DNA from: Gammaproteobacteria bacterium
Lineage (GTDB): Bacteria > Pseudomonadota > Gammaproteobacteria > Arenicellales > Poriferihabitantaceae
Direction: 5' to 3'
DNA: 57,935 nt
Assembly: GCA_024644945.1 (NCBI GenBank)
Contig: JAHEGU010000017.1
Location: forward strand, 1-57,935
This document shows positions 35,429 to 43,955 of the stretch, in pieces. The position numbers and the translations under genes were made by a program. Numbering within the stretch: the first letter of the stretch is position 1; the number at the start of each line of letters is the position of its first letter. Under the pieces are notes generated by a model. The model had not been told where the DNA came from. It saw only the letters and a list, made by a program, of their open reading frames with translations, and ran no database searches.

Positions 35429-37189
35429 ATGTCTAAATCCGCTCCACCATCGGGGAGCAATCAACCAGACCCGGTCTTTCAGCCGTCGGAGCGCAATGTC
35501 GCGATCAGGATTCTCAATATACTGTCGATCGGTGTGGCAATTGGCATTATTGGATCATTCCTGGCCGTTGCGTTTGTAGAGGCAATTGAATGGATCAGCA
35601 GTCAGTTGGCTTCGAGAGGGAACACGCAAGGCGTCGGTTTTCGCATGGTCATTCTTTTGGCGCCTGTCGTCGGGGGCTTTATTGTGGGCGGCTTGCTTCT
35701 ACTTGGCAGCTCCAGCGGGCCGCTTAGCATAGCCGATCTGGTGTGTTCGGTTCAGTCGCGCCAGGTTCGGTTGTCTGTACGAGACGGCATTTTGAATACT
35801 CTGGCAGCAATCATGGGTATGGGGGCAGGCGCTTCTGTGGGTATTTACGGACCATTGTCCACAATGGGGGCAACTCTTGGCAGTAGTATCGGCCGACTAG
35901 CTCGCACTGACCCGACTCTCGGCATAGGATGCGGGGTTGCAGCAGCAATCTCCACCGCTTTCAACGCGCCCATCGCGGCAGTTGTGTTTGTACACGAAGT
36001 CATTCTGCGACACTATTCGCTGCGCGCATTTGCGCCTATCACGGTAGCCTCTTCCACTGGGTTTTTTGTCTCCAACTATCTGCTTGATCGGCCGCCAGTT
36101 TTTCGGGTATTCGCTGAACGATCTTTCTTCGCACCTGAGTTCCTGGCATTCGTGTTCATAGGTATTGTTGGTGCATTGATTGCCACCGCGTTCATGCGGT
36201 CAATTCTATTTGCATCAAGGGTCGCCGAGAGCACAGGTCTGCCAGTCTGGGCACGCCCGGCAGTGGCTGGGCTAGGTGTAGGGCTGGTGGCGCAGTGGGT
36301 TCCCGAAGTCATGGGTGTAGGTATGCATCTTGTTGAAACAACTATTTTTGGTGAGGCATTTACTGTTAGCAACCTGTTGATAATACTGCTTGCAAAAATT
36401 TTGGTTACAGCATTGTGCCTCGGATTTGGATTTGTCGGCGGTGTGTTTAGCCCGGCTCTGGTTATTGGAGTGTTAAGTGGTGCATTAATGGGGCAGTTGT
36501 GCCTGCTTCTTTTTGGCGAGCTGTCATCAGGCCTTGCGGTTTACGCAATTTGCGGAATGATGGCAGTCACCAGCCCGGTAATCGGGGCACCTCTCACTGC
36601 GATTCTGATTGTGTTCGAGCTTACTCGAAATTATGAACTCACGACGGCGGTAATGATCAGTGTGGTGTTTTCCAATGTCTTAGGATACCGACTGTGTGGG
36701 CGATCAATATTCGACCGTCAACTGTTTCTGCAGGGTTTTGATCTTTCAATGGGGCGGGATAAGGTGATCCTGGAACGCACTCCGATCGCCAATCACGTCA
36801 CCACTGATGCGGTGTTGATTAACTCTGAGCAGTCTCTTAATGATGCGCTCCAAGCAATGATCGAGGCAGACCGCACAGAATGTTATGTGCTGGACGATCT
36901 TTCTAGGTATCAGGGCAAACTGCGCTTATTTGACATCGCCCAAGTGCAAAAAAGAGTTGATATAGAACAGGAAACAGCGGCCACCTACGCGGATCCGGAC
37001 CAACTTCGTTTTAGCCATGACCTATCCGTATTGGAGGCGCTTGAACAAATGAGAGAGTTCGTCGGGGAAAGTATTCCAATTGTGGATCAGCGCGGATACT
37101 TCATAGGTATTATTTACGAATCCACGCTGGTTGCGGCATACTTGGACACGCTAACGAATCTGCGTACTGAAGAGCACGCCGCTACTTAA
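35429..37189 (+). CDS. ClC-type chloride channel with C-terminal CBS domains
   Basis: The 586-residue membrane protein has about ten to twelve hydrophobic segments of the ClC fold, then two CBS domains (from about residue 440) that probably sense nucleotides. The filter motif near the start reads GSSSGPLS. The usual gating motif GREGP reads GIYGP (in GASVGIYGPLSTMG), so the gating glutamate is replaced by Tyr. The second filter motif GGVFSP is intact. Losing the gating Glu converts ClC exchangers into passive channels in studied cases, so this may be a Cl- channel. It sits 8 bases behind ubiB. Confidence 0.9.
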   Translation: MSKSAPPSGSNQPDPVFQPSERNVAIRILNILSIGVAIGIIGSFLAVAFVEAIEWISSQLASRGNTQGVGFRMVILLAPVVGGFIVGGLLLLGSSSGPLSIADLVCSVQSRQVRLSVRDGILNTLAAIMGMGAGASVGIYGPLSTMGATLGSSIGRLARTDPTLGIGCGVAAAISTAFNAPIAAVVFVHEVILRHYSLRAFAPITVASSTGFFVSNYLLDRPPVFRVFAERSFFAPEFLAFVFIGIVGALIATAFMRSILFASRVAESTGLPVWARPAVAGLGVGLVAQWVPEVMGVGMHLVETTIFGEAFTVSNLLIILLAKILVTALCLGFGFVGGVFSPALVIGVLSGALMGQLCLLLFGELSSGLAVYAICGMMAVTSPVIGAPLTAILIVFELTRNYELTTAVMISVVFSNVLGYRLCGRSIFDRQLFLQGFDLSMGRDKVILERTPIANHVTTDAVLINSEQSLNDALQAMIEADRTECYVLDDLSRYQGKLRLFDIAQVQKRVDIEQETAATYADPDQLRFSHDLSVLEALEQMREFVGESIPIVDQRGYFIGIIYESTLVAAYLDTLTNLRTEEHAAT

Positions 37190-37207
37190 CAATCTCCCGG
37201 TAATCTA

Positions 37208-38383
37208 ATGCCAACTCATCCTTTTGACTGGAGCGACCCCTTTAACTTCGATTCACAATTGAGTGAAGAAGAACGTATGGTAAGGGACAGCGCACATGAA
37301 TTTTGTGGCCAGATGCTGATGCCCGGAATCATCGAGGCGAATCGAAATGAGACCTTCAATCCAGAGATCATGTACCAGTTCGGTGAGCTTGGAATGCTCG
37401 GGTCGACATTACCGGAGGAGTATGGCTGTGCCGGGTTGAACAATGTCTGTTACGGTTTGGTTGCACGAGAAGTAGAACGCGTTGATAGTGGCTATCGATC
37501 AGCGATGAGCGTGCAGTCTTCACTGGTGATGTACCCTATTTATGCTTATGGCACTGAAGAACAGCGTCAACGATTCTTACCCAGGCTAGCGACCGCAGAT
37601 CTGATTGGCTGTTTCGGGTTAACTGAACCCGATCATGGTTCGGACCCGGCAAGCATGAAGACCCGCGCAGAAACCGTGGACGGTGGCTATCGCCTAAATG
37701 GCAGCAAAATGTGGATCAGTAATTCACCAATTGCAGATATCGCCGTTGTCTGGGCCAAGCTCGACGGTAGCATTCGTGGCTTTATTGTAGAGCGTGATAT
37801 GGAAGGCTTTTCGACTCCAAAAATTGAAGGCAAGATGAGCCTGCGGGCTTCAATTACTGGAGAGATCGTGCTTAAGGATGTGATGGTGCCAGAGCAAAAC
37901 CTGCTACCAAACGTAAGCGGACTCGCCGGACCTTTTGGCTGTCTAACCAAGGCAAGATATGGCATTGCCTGGGGTGTAATGGGCGCGGCCGAATTCTGCT
38001 GGCACGCGGCGCGCAGTTATACACTAGAGCGCACGCAGTTTGGTCGGCCTTTAGCTCAAAACCAGCTGATTCAAAAAAAGCTTGCAGACATGCAGACTGA
38101 GATTACTTTGGGTTTACAGGCTGCGCTACGTGTAGGTCGGCTCATGGACGAAGACCGTTGCCCGGTAGAAAATATTTCCCTGATAAAGCGTAACAACTGC
38201 GGTAAGGCGCTGGATATTGCTCGGCTATCCAGAGATATGCATGGCGGCAATGGGATCTCTGATGAATATCATGTCATTCGCCACATGAGTAACCTTGAGA
38301 CGGTTAATACCTATGAGGGTACTCACGATATTCACGCGTTGATTCTTGGGCGTGCACAGACCGGCCTGCAGGCCTTTTTCTAG
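37208..38383 (+). CDS. gcdH: Glutaryl-CoA dehydrogenase
   Basis: This FAD enzyme oxidises and decarboxylates glutaryl-CoA to crotonyl-CoA in lysine and tryptophan degradation. Signature stretches include [18 protein letters not shown] (FAD site), [12 protein letters not shown], and [20 protein letters not shown] with the catalytic glutamate. The start [19 protein letters not shown] is also typical of GcdH and not of general acyl-CoA dehydrogenases. The length of 391 is right. No lysine pathway genes are adjacent, so it acts with genes elsewhere. It lies 18 bases after the ClC gene. Confidence 0.9.
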   Translation: MPTHPFDWSDPFNFDSQLSEEERMVRDSAHEFCGQMLMPGIIEANRNETFNPEIMYQFGELGMLGSTLPEEYGCAGLNNVCYGLVAREVERVDSGYRSAMSVQSSLVMYPIYAYGTEEQRQRFLPRLATADLIGCFGLTEPDHGSDPASMKTRAETVDGGYRLNGSKMWISNSPIADIAVVWAKLDGSIRGFIVERDMEGFSTPKIEGKMSLRASITGEIVLKDVMVPEQNLLPNVSGLAGPFGCLTKARYGIAWGVMGAAEFCWHAARSYTLERTQFGRPLAQNQLIQKKLADMQTEITLGLQAALRVGRLMDEDRCPVENISLIKRNNCGKALDIARLSRDMHGGNGISDEYHVIRHMSNLETVNTYEGTHDIHALILGRAQTGLQAFF

Positions 38384-38398
38384 TTCTTATACTTTGCT

Positions 38399-38905
38399 AT
38401 GACCGTTCGCTACTTTGCCTACGGCTCAAATCTTTTGCATGCGCGCCTGTATGCGCGCTGTCGTTCTATCATAAATATAGGCACTGCCCGTCTCGATCGG
38501 CACCGGCTAAATTTCACCAAACCCGGTAGTGACGAATCCGGTAAGTGCGGGATTGAGGCGGTGGATACTGAAGAATATGTACTGGGTGTGCTGTACCAGA
38601 TGGCTAAACGGGAGAAGCCGGTTCTGGACAGGATTGAAGGCAATGGTTACGGATATATGGATAAGGAAATTGAAGTAAATTCAGGCCGTGGCCCGATTCG
38701 ATGTTTTACCTATTATCCTACTCGTCTCGACAATGATAAACGGCCTTTTGACTGGTACAAAGCCTTTGTGCTGGAAGGGGCAAGAGAAAATGGCTTTCCA
38801 CCGCACTATCTTGAAATGATCGAATCGGTAGAGTCATTGGTCGATCCACATCACGAGAGACGCATCAGTAATTATGCGATTATTCAGGGTCACGAACCTG
38901 AATAG
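38399..38905 (+). CDS. Gamma-glutamylcyclotransferase-like protein
   Basis: The 168-residue protein shows the GGCT fold marker YFAYGSNLL at the start, the conserved LDRIEG with the catalytic Glu, and FDWYKAFVLEGARENGFPPHYL near the end. GGCT enzymes release 5-oxoproline from gamma-glutamyl amines or peptides; the exact substrate here is unknown. The gene is between gcdH (15-base gap) and a DMT exporter (15-base gap), all co-directional. Confidence 0.88.
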   Translation: MTVRYFAYGSNLLHARLYARCRSIINIGTARLDRHRLNFTKPGSDESGKCGIEAVDTEEYVLGVLYQMAKREKPVLDRIEGNGYGYMDKEIEVNSGRGPIRCFTYYPTRLDNDKRPFDWYKAFVLEGARENGFPPHYLEMIESVESLVDPHHERRISNYAIIQGHEPE

Positions 38906-38920
38906 CGTTAACCGCTGTCG

Positions 38921-39817
38921 ATGAAGCAGGGTCGAGCGCTGTCGCTGCTGATGTTTTTTGGCATGTGGTGGGCGTTTACCATACCCCTGACTAAGATAGC
39001 CGTTTCTACTGGTCATCCTCCACTAGGCCTGATTCTGTGGCAGCTTATGATTTCAGGTGCGGTGATGTTTCTGATAGTCCGGCTGCAAGGCAGAAGGTTG
39101 CGGTTTGACCGCATAGCTGTGCAGCATTACCTTGTGATCGCGCTTCTCGGAACTATTTTGCCCAATAGTTTCTCCTATCTTGCCGCGGCCCAGTTACCGG
39201 CGGGGATTATGGCGATCATCATCGCGTCGGTACCGATGTTCGCGATGCTCATTGCTCTTGCTATTCGGCTTGAGCAATTTTCGATAATTCGGGTCGCAGG
39301 TGTTCTGCTGGGCGCCTTTTCGGTGGTGGTGCTGATCGGGCCCGATGCGAGTTTGCCAGAGCCGGAGAAAGCCGTGTTCGTTCTGGTGGCTTTGGTGGCG
39401 CCCCTTTGCTACGGATTGGAAGGCAACTATATATCCGTTAAATCCCCGCCAGGTATTGATCCCGTCAGTGCATTATGTGGCGCTTCGGCTTTTGGCGTGT
39501 TGATATGTGCGCCTTTAGTCTGGCTAGGTGACTACTGGGTCGACCTGTCGCAGCCATGGGGACCACCGGAGCAGGCCTTGATCGTCTCATCGCTAATTCA
39601 CGCCTTGATCTACTCAGGCTATATCTGGCTGGTAGGCATGACCAGCGCAGTATTCGCCAGCCAGATTGCCTATGTGGTCACCCTGGGAGGCGTGTTTTTC
39701 AGCGCGTTATTATTGTCGGAAAGGTATTCCCCCTGGGTGTTTCTAGCACTTGGGTTGATGATAGCGGGTCTATTACTTGTCCAGCCACGTGTATCTAAAG
39801 CCAGGGTAGACAAATAA
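38921..39817 (+). CDS. EamA/DMT family transporter
   Basis: The 298-residue inner-membrane protein has ten hydrophobic helices in two EamA repeats. The first repeat has FFGMWWAFTIPLTKIAV and LAAAQLPAGIMAIIIASVPMF; the second repeat ends in FFSALLLSERYSPWVFLALG. EamA exporters carry amino acids, nucleobases or other metabolites out of the cell. No substrate is evident. Its 3' end abuts the truncated MFS gene on the other strand. Confidence 0.9.
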   Translation: MKQGRALSLLMFFGMWWAFTIPLTKIAVSTGHPPLGLILWQLMISGAVMFLIVRLQGRRLRFDRIAVQHYLVIALLGTILPNSFSYLAAAQLPAGIMAIIIASVPMFAMLIALAIRLEQFSIIRVAGVLLGAFSVVVLIGPDASLPEPEKAVFVLVALVAPLCYGLEGNYISVKSPPGIDPVSALCGASAFGVLICAPLVWLGDYWVDLSQPWGPPEQALIVSSLIHALIYSGYIWLVGMTSAVFASQIAYVVTLGGVFFSALLLSERYSPWVFLALGLMIAGLLLVQPRVSKARVDK

Positions 39818-40239
39818 TCCACGCTGTGGGAGCTAATTCCGCCCATGGCGAATCCTTTATGGTCAGTTATTTCACGGGCCACGAGCTGCAAAATAAAACC
39901 ATATCCAAGCCCGTTCGCTGCGCCGAAGATCAGATTGTAGCCGACGAAAACTTGCCACAACTGTTGCGCAAGTGCAGTAATCAACATGCCGAGCGCAGCC
40001 CCACCGCATGATGCTATAACGATGGAGGCCGGGGATAATAAGCGATAAAAACGGTACCCAAGGAGAACGAATAAAGTAAGACAAACAAGCGCCATGGAAT
40101 ACACCAGACTGATGTTACCGCGCGATTCTCCAAGTAAAGTTTCTAGTGAATGAATGAAAATTGAGAATGCGTGAATCGAGCCCAGCACAAAGGTCACCAG
40201 CATACCGGTAACTAGTATTATTTTAGGGTATCGTGTCAC
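39818..40239 (-). pseudogene. Truncated MFS transporter (N-terminal third)
   Basis: From the ATG at 40239 the minus strand encodes the first ~140 residues of an MFS protein of the oxalate/formate-antiporter (OFA) type. They cover IILVTGMLVTFVLGSIHAFS, RGNISLVYSMALVCL, and the GAANGLGYGF motif of helices 4-5. After KGFAMGG the similarity ends, and the frame runs into the antisense of the DMT gene without further MFS sequence. A full protein would need about 250 more residues. The gene has been cut at or near 39818-39840, the end of the DMT gene. Confidence 0.75.
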
Positions 40240-40314
40240 GAAAAATTTAGTCAGTTACTGTTAATTGTAGAAGGAGTCCACTAATATCGTGCTGAATTCC
40301 CATTCTCGAACCTG

Positions 40315-40695
40315 ATGAAGCCTTATTGTAAAAACGTCGTCCAGGAAAATCTGGTTTCACTTCCCAGCCTGCATGATACCCCTGGATATGAAATTATAGA
40401 AGGAGATCCTCGTTGCTCGATTAGGCTCGATGTTGGCTCTTCATCCACACCATCCAGGCTTGGTATCTGGATGTGTACGCCAGGCGCATTCCGCTGTATC
40501 GAAAAAGGCGACGAACTGCAAACTGTGATTGAAGGTAAGCTATCGTTAATTTTGGATGATGGCAGTAGTCAGGACTTCGAACCTGGAGACAGTTTTTACA
40601 CTCAAAAAGGAGAGCGGGTAACCTGGAAAATTGTTGAAACAGTAAAAAAGGTGTTTTTTACCTATGACCCTGAGAACTCTTCCGTCACTGAATAG
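40315..40695 (+). CDS. Cupin domain protein (Cupin_3/DUF861 type)
   Basis: The 126-residue protein has a single cupin barrel: RLGIWMCTPGAFRCIEKGDELQ on one side and DFEPGDSFYTQKGERVTWKI on the other. The two histidines usual in metal cupins are not present in the first motif, where Arg/Cys/Glu occur, as in the (S)-ureidoglycine-aminohydrolase-like DUF861 group. Function is unknown. It is followed after 14 bases by an ABM-domain gene, suggesting a two-gene transcript. Confidence 0.85.
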   Translation: MKPYCKNVVQENLVSLPSLHDTPGYEIIEGDPRCSIRLDVGSSSTPSRLGIWMCTPGAFRCIEKGDELQTVIEGKLSLILDDGSSQDFEPGDSFYTQKGERVTWKIVETVKKVFFTYDPENSSVTE

Positions 40696-40709
40696 AAATA
40701 CAAAGCGCA

Positions 40710-41033
40710 GTGACTGAAATCGCGAACACACCAAACCCGCCTTACTTCGCTGCAATCTTTTCTTCGGTGCGTAGCAACGTAGATCAAGGTTATGCTGCTA
40801 TGTCCGAGAAGATGATTGAGCTTGCGGGCATGCAACCTGGGTTTTTGGGTGTCGAGACGGCTCGAGAAGAGGTTGGAATAACCGTTTCTTATTGGACGGA
40901 TCTTGAGTCAATTAGAAACTGGAAGCAGAATGTTGATCATCGAGAGGCGCAGCGACTTGGACGAGAGAAATGGTATTCCTCTTATAAGTTACGGATCGCA
41001 AAAGTAGAGCGAGACTATGCTTTTGAGTACTAA
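40710..41033 (+). CDS. Antibiotic biosynthesis monooxygenase (ABM) domain protein
   Basis: The 107-residue protein has the dimeric alpha-beta barrel pattern of ABM domains, with YFAAIFSSVR, a GFLGVETARE strand and SYWTDLESIRNWKQNVDHREA. The conserved Trp and the DH motif are visible. Such proteins include quinol monooxygenases and many small enzymes of unknown substrate. The start is a GTG at 40710. Confidence 0.82.
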   Translation: MTEIANTPNPPYFAAIFSSVRSNVDQGYAAMSEKMIELAGMQPGFLGVETAREEVGITVSYWTDLESIRNWKQNVDHREAQRLGREKWYSSYKLRIAKVERDYAFEY

Positions 41034-41342
41034 TTTACCTTGCCTGTACTGCGAGTTTACAGGTTGAACTTTTCGGTTTGCGCTCGAACAGAGATGGTAA
41101 GAAGACCATCAATAATTAAGAATCAATCCCTGTTAATGTGATCGCGCTCGGCATCTTACCGCAGAAATAATTTCTCAGAACTGCGCCAACAAAATCTGGA
41201 AATAGAAACACTAGATCACTGGACCCACTTTGGCGTTTCGATAAGCGATTACGATAATGAAACAAACAAGTGCCTGATCAAACCCTGGGGAGTATTAAGG
41301 GTATTTATAGTGGTGCTATCCGTCGCTCCTTCGACCACCGAG
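41034..41342. other. Intergenic region without a recognisable gene
   Basis: This 309-base stretch lies between the ABM gene and the end of gap. I see no ORF with a good start, no hairpin with a T-run and no tandem repeat. One plus-strand frame is open from about 41145 into the antisense of gap but has no start codon and no recognised motif. Confidence 0.5.
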
Positions 41343-42359
41343 TCAGCGGCGTATTTTCCGCGCAGAAGAGAAGCTCGCCATCTTGAGTGCGAGATCAGCC
41401 ATTCGGCTGGCATACCCCGCTTCATTGTCATACCAGCTTACTAGTTTGATCATGTTACCGCGAGAACTAGTCAGCAGGCTGTCAAATATTGAGGAGTGCA
41501 CATTTCCGATAACATCGGAAGACACTAGAGGGTCCTCTGAATACTCTAGGATGCCTCGCATGGGGCCACGAGATGCAGAACGAATTTTGCGATTGATTTG
41601 TTCGGCGGAGGCTGGTTTGTTAAGCAGCAGATTCAATTCAATCATTGAGCCTGTGATCACCGGCACACGAATGGCAATTGCAGATATTTTGTCGCCTATC
41701 GCAGGATAAACCTTGGATACTGCGGTTGCAGCGCCTGTGCTTGTAGGAATTATGTTTACCGCTCCCGCTCTTGCCCTTCGCAGATCCTTATGCGGTGCAT
41801 CTTGGACCGGCTGATCAGAAGTGTAGGCATGGGTCGTAGTCATAGAGCCCAACTCAATACCCCAATTCTGATCGACAATTTTGACAATTGGCGCTAGGCA
41901 ATTCGTGGTGCAGGAGGCATTGGATACCACGGTGTCGGACGCCTTAAGCGTGTCGTCGTTCACGCCCATCACAATAGTTTTGACATCGCCACTCTTGGCA
42001 GGAGCAGAAATCAAGACTCTCTTGGCGCCGGCGGTTAAATGTTGAGCTGCTTGTTGTCTGGTGCGAAATATACCGGTGCACTCCAGCACTACATCTACCT
42101 TGAGTCGCTTCCAGGGTAATTTTTTCGGGTCGCGCTCTGAAAGTGCAAGCACACTCTGCTTGCCGATTTTGATATGTTTTTCTGATGCGCTGACCTTCCC
42201 TGGGAACATGCCCTGGGCTGAATCGTATCTGAGTAGATGTGCCAAGGTGCTGTTATCAGTCAGATCATTGATCGCTACAACCTGTACATTCTTATTTTTA
42301 AGCAGATACCGAAGTGAGAGCCGTCCAATTCGACCAAATCCATTAATTGCAACTTTCAT
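41343..42359 (-). CDS. gap: Glyceraldehyde-3-phosphate dehydrogenase, type I
   Basis: The enzyme oxidises glyceraldehyde-3-phosphate with NAD(P)+ and phosphate in glycolysis. The start INGFGRIGRLSLRY binds NAD, and SNASCTTNCLAP holds the catalytic Cys. TTTHAYTSDQ, NIIPTSTGAA and SWYDNEAGYA follow. The ATG at 42359 gives 338 residues and is preferred over the Met four codons upstream. A promoter with a perfect -10 and an 8-bp inverted repeat is found 41-88 bases upstream. Clear paralogues cannot be excluded outside the window. Confidence 0.95.
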   Translation of the reverse strand: MKVAINGFGRIGRLSLRYLLKNKNVQVVAINDLTDNSTLAHLLRYDSAQGMFPGKVSASEKHIKIGKQSVLALSERDPKKLPWKRLKVDVVLECTGIFRTRQQAAQHLTAGAKRVLISAPAKSGDVKTIVMGVNDDTLKASDTVVSNASCTTNCLAPIVKIVDQNWGIELGSMTTTHAYTSDQPVQDAPHKDLRRARAGAVNIIPTSTGAATAVSKVYPAIGDKISAIAIRVPVITGSMIELNLLLNKPASAEQINRKIRSASRGPMRGILEYSEDPLVSSDVIGNVHSSIFDSLLTSSRGNMIKLVSWYDNEAGYASRMADLALKMASFSSARKIRR

Positions 42360-42399
42360 AATAACTTCCACGCAATGCGGTAATACCTGTTTGACCCCG

Positions 42400-42447
42400 A
42401 TTATACTCCACGACTGGGCCTCAAATATATCCGCATTAGTGCGGATA
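42400..42447 (-). promoter_or_regulatory. gap promoter with a TATAAT box and an inverted repeat
   Basis: On the minus strand a perfect TATAAT (+ coordinates 42400-42405) lies 41 bases before the gap ATG. TATCCGCA (42428-42435) and TGCGGATA (42440-42447) are exact reverse complements separated by TTAG. This puts the repeat at or just upstream of the expected -35 position, a good place for an operator. Confidence 0.55.
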
Positions 42448-42469
42448 AAGATTACGCCAAGTGATAATC

Positions 42470-42664
42470 ATGCGCGGTATTCTGCGGACAGGAGTTTGGA
42501 TCGCCGACATTGTAAGCAATAGAGTAATATACATTGAACCTGAAGTTCAGTAGACCATCATTATTGAAGACGCAGATCCGGAACAACTTGATCATGTCGA
42601 AGGGCGTTTCCGAGTGGTTGTATAGGCCGACCACATCTCGATCGCGCACTCAGTGCCGGACTGA
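42470..42664 (+). pseudogene. Possible decayed reading frame
   Basis: From an ATG at 42470 one frame gives protein-like text broken by stops at 42551, 42620 and further on. Pieces such as GVWIADIVSNRVIYIEPE, TIIIEDADPEQLDHVEGRF and ADHISIAHSVPD look like coding sequence. I cannot match it to a family, so this is a low-confidence relic in an otherwise empty 340-base gap. Confidence 0.25.
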
Positions 42665-42699
42665 AGATTGTATCCAGCTTTACATTAGGAGGAGATGAT

Positions 42700-42816
42700 A
42701 TGAAAAATTCTTATCTCAAATGTTTACTAAGCGATCATGTCACCACGTTTCGATCGCCAATGTCTGGCCGGCCAGCGGCACCATACTCTTTGAATGCACA
42801 AGAAACGAAGAAATGA
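42700..42816 (+). CDS. 38-residue ORF with strong ribosome site, coupled to the next gene
   Basis: An AGGAGGAG site at 42687-42694 stands five bases before ATG 42700, the best ribosome-binding site of this stretch. The 38-codon ORF starts MKNSYLKCLLSDHV and ends in a TGA that overlaps the ATG of the isopropylmalate-dehydrogenase-like gene (ATGA at 42813-42816). The peptide is not recognised; it has no run of Leu, Ile or Val codons that would mark a classical attenuator. It may be a leader peptide that couples translation, or the broken start of an older gene. Confidence 0.5.
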   Translation: MKNSYLKCLLSDHVTTFRSPMSGRPAAPYSLNAQETKK

Positions 42817-43904
42817 AAAAATTCAAAATAGCGGTGCTGGCTGGAGACGGAATTGGTCTTGAAGTCACATCGATCTGCTGTGATCTCCTCAAGCAGGTTG
42901 CCGATCACTTTGACAGCTTTGCCCTGGATACCGAATGGCTCGACGCAGGCGCAGATTGTTATCAGCAGACTGGAGAGGCGTTACCCGCTGAAACCATGCA
43001 GGTATGTCGCGAGGCGGACGCAATTCTTCTCGGTGCCATGGGACTTCCCAGTATCCGGTATTCCGACGGCACTGAAATAGCGCCACAGTTGGATCTCAGA
43101 TTTAAATTGAATCTGTGTGCTGGGATCAGGCCGGTCAAACCAATGAAGAGTTTGCCCCTGCCGCTACGAAATCCCGAGCATAGAAACATCGATTTCATTC
43201 TAATACGGGAGTCCACCGAAGGACTGTTCGCCTCTCACGGAAAAGGCGTGGTCACAGATGACCAGGAAGCCACAGATACCATGCGTATTACACGCTCTGT
43301 TAGTGAACGATTGTTTCGGTTTGGCTTCGAACTCTCGCGCAAACGAAAGGACCAGGGTTATCCTGGGCGTCTGACTTGTGTAGACAAAGCCAATGTTTTT
43401 GCTTCGATGGCGTTCTTCCGAAAGATCTATGAGGAAGTGGGCGAGCAATTTCCAGAAATTGAAAAAGAGTTTATGTATGTTGATGCGGCGGCCCTAAACA
43501 TGGTTAAGCAGCCCTGGAATATGGATGTATTGGTCACCGAGAATATGTTTGGAGATATTCTTTCAGACCTTGGCGCTGGACTTATGGGTGGTATGGGAAT
43601 GGCCCCTTCAGCAGATATTGGTGATCAGCACGCTGTATTCCAACCGTGTCACGGTAGCGCGCCAGATATCGCCGGCCAAGGTAAGGCAAATCCTACCGCT
43701 ATGTTTCTATCCGGCGCAATGATGTTGGAATGGTTAGGTGATCGACATACGCAACCTGACATGGTCCGTGGCGCTGATTTGGTGAATAAAGCCGTGGAGG
43801 GCGCCTTTGCAAAACCTGGATTGTTACCGTATGAAATTGGTGGACAAAGCGGCACCAATGAGATCACTAAAGCGGTGCAGGCAGAAATTGAACGCCTGCT
43901 GTAA
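42813..43904 (+). CDS. Isocitrate/isopropylmalate dehydrogenase family protein
   Basis: The 363-residue protein is a decarboxylating beta-hydroxyacid dehydrogenase. IAVLAGDGIGLEVT starts it, IRESTEGLFASHGKG binds substrate, and VLVTENMFGDILSDLGAGLMGGMGM carries the Mg2+-binding aspartates. HGSAPDIAGQGKANPTAM precedes the cofactor region. It is closest in look to the tartrate/3-isopropylmalate/isocitrate dehydrogenase-like group; which 2-hydroxyacid it uses is not clear, and no leucine-synthesis genes (leuA, leuC, leuD) are nearby. It is followed by an oxidoreductase. Confidence 0.85.
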   Translation: MKKFKIAVLAGDGIGLEVTSICCDLLKQVADHFDSFALDTEWLDAGADCYQQTGEALPAETMQVCREADAILLGAMGLPSIRYSDGTEIAPQLDLRFKLNLCAGIRPVKPMKSLPLPLRNPEHRNIDFILIRESTEGLFASHGKGVVTDDQEATDTMRITRSVSERLFRFGFELSRKRKDQGYPGRLTCVDKANVFASMAFFRKIYEEVGEQFPEIEKEFMYVDAAALNMVKQPWNMDVLVTENMFGDILSDLGAGLMGGMGMAPSADIGDQHAVFQPCHGSAPDIAGQGKANPTAMFLSGAMMLEWLGDRHTQPDMVRGADLVNKAVEGAFAKPGLLPYEIGGQSGTNEITKAVQAEIERLL

Positions 43905-43955
43905 GCTGATTGACGGCGTTAGCGGAGAGCGCCATTTCGGGACTTCTCATAAGCT

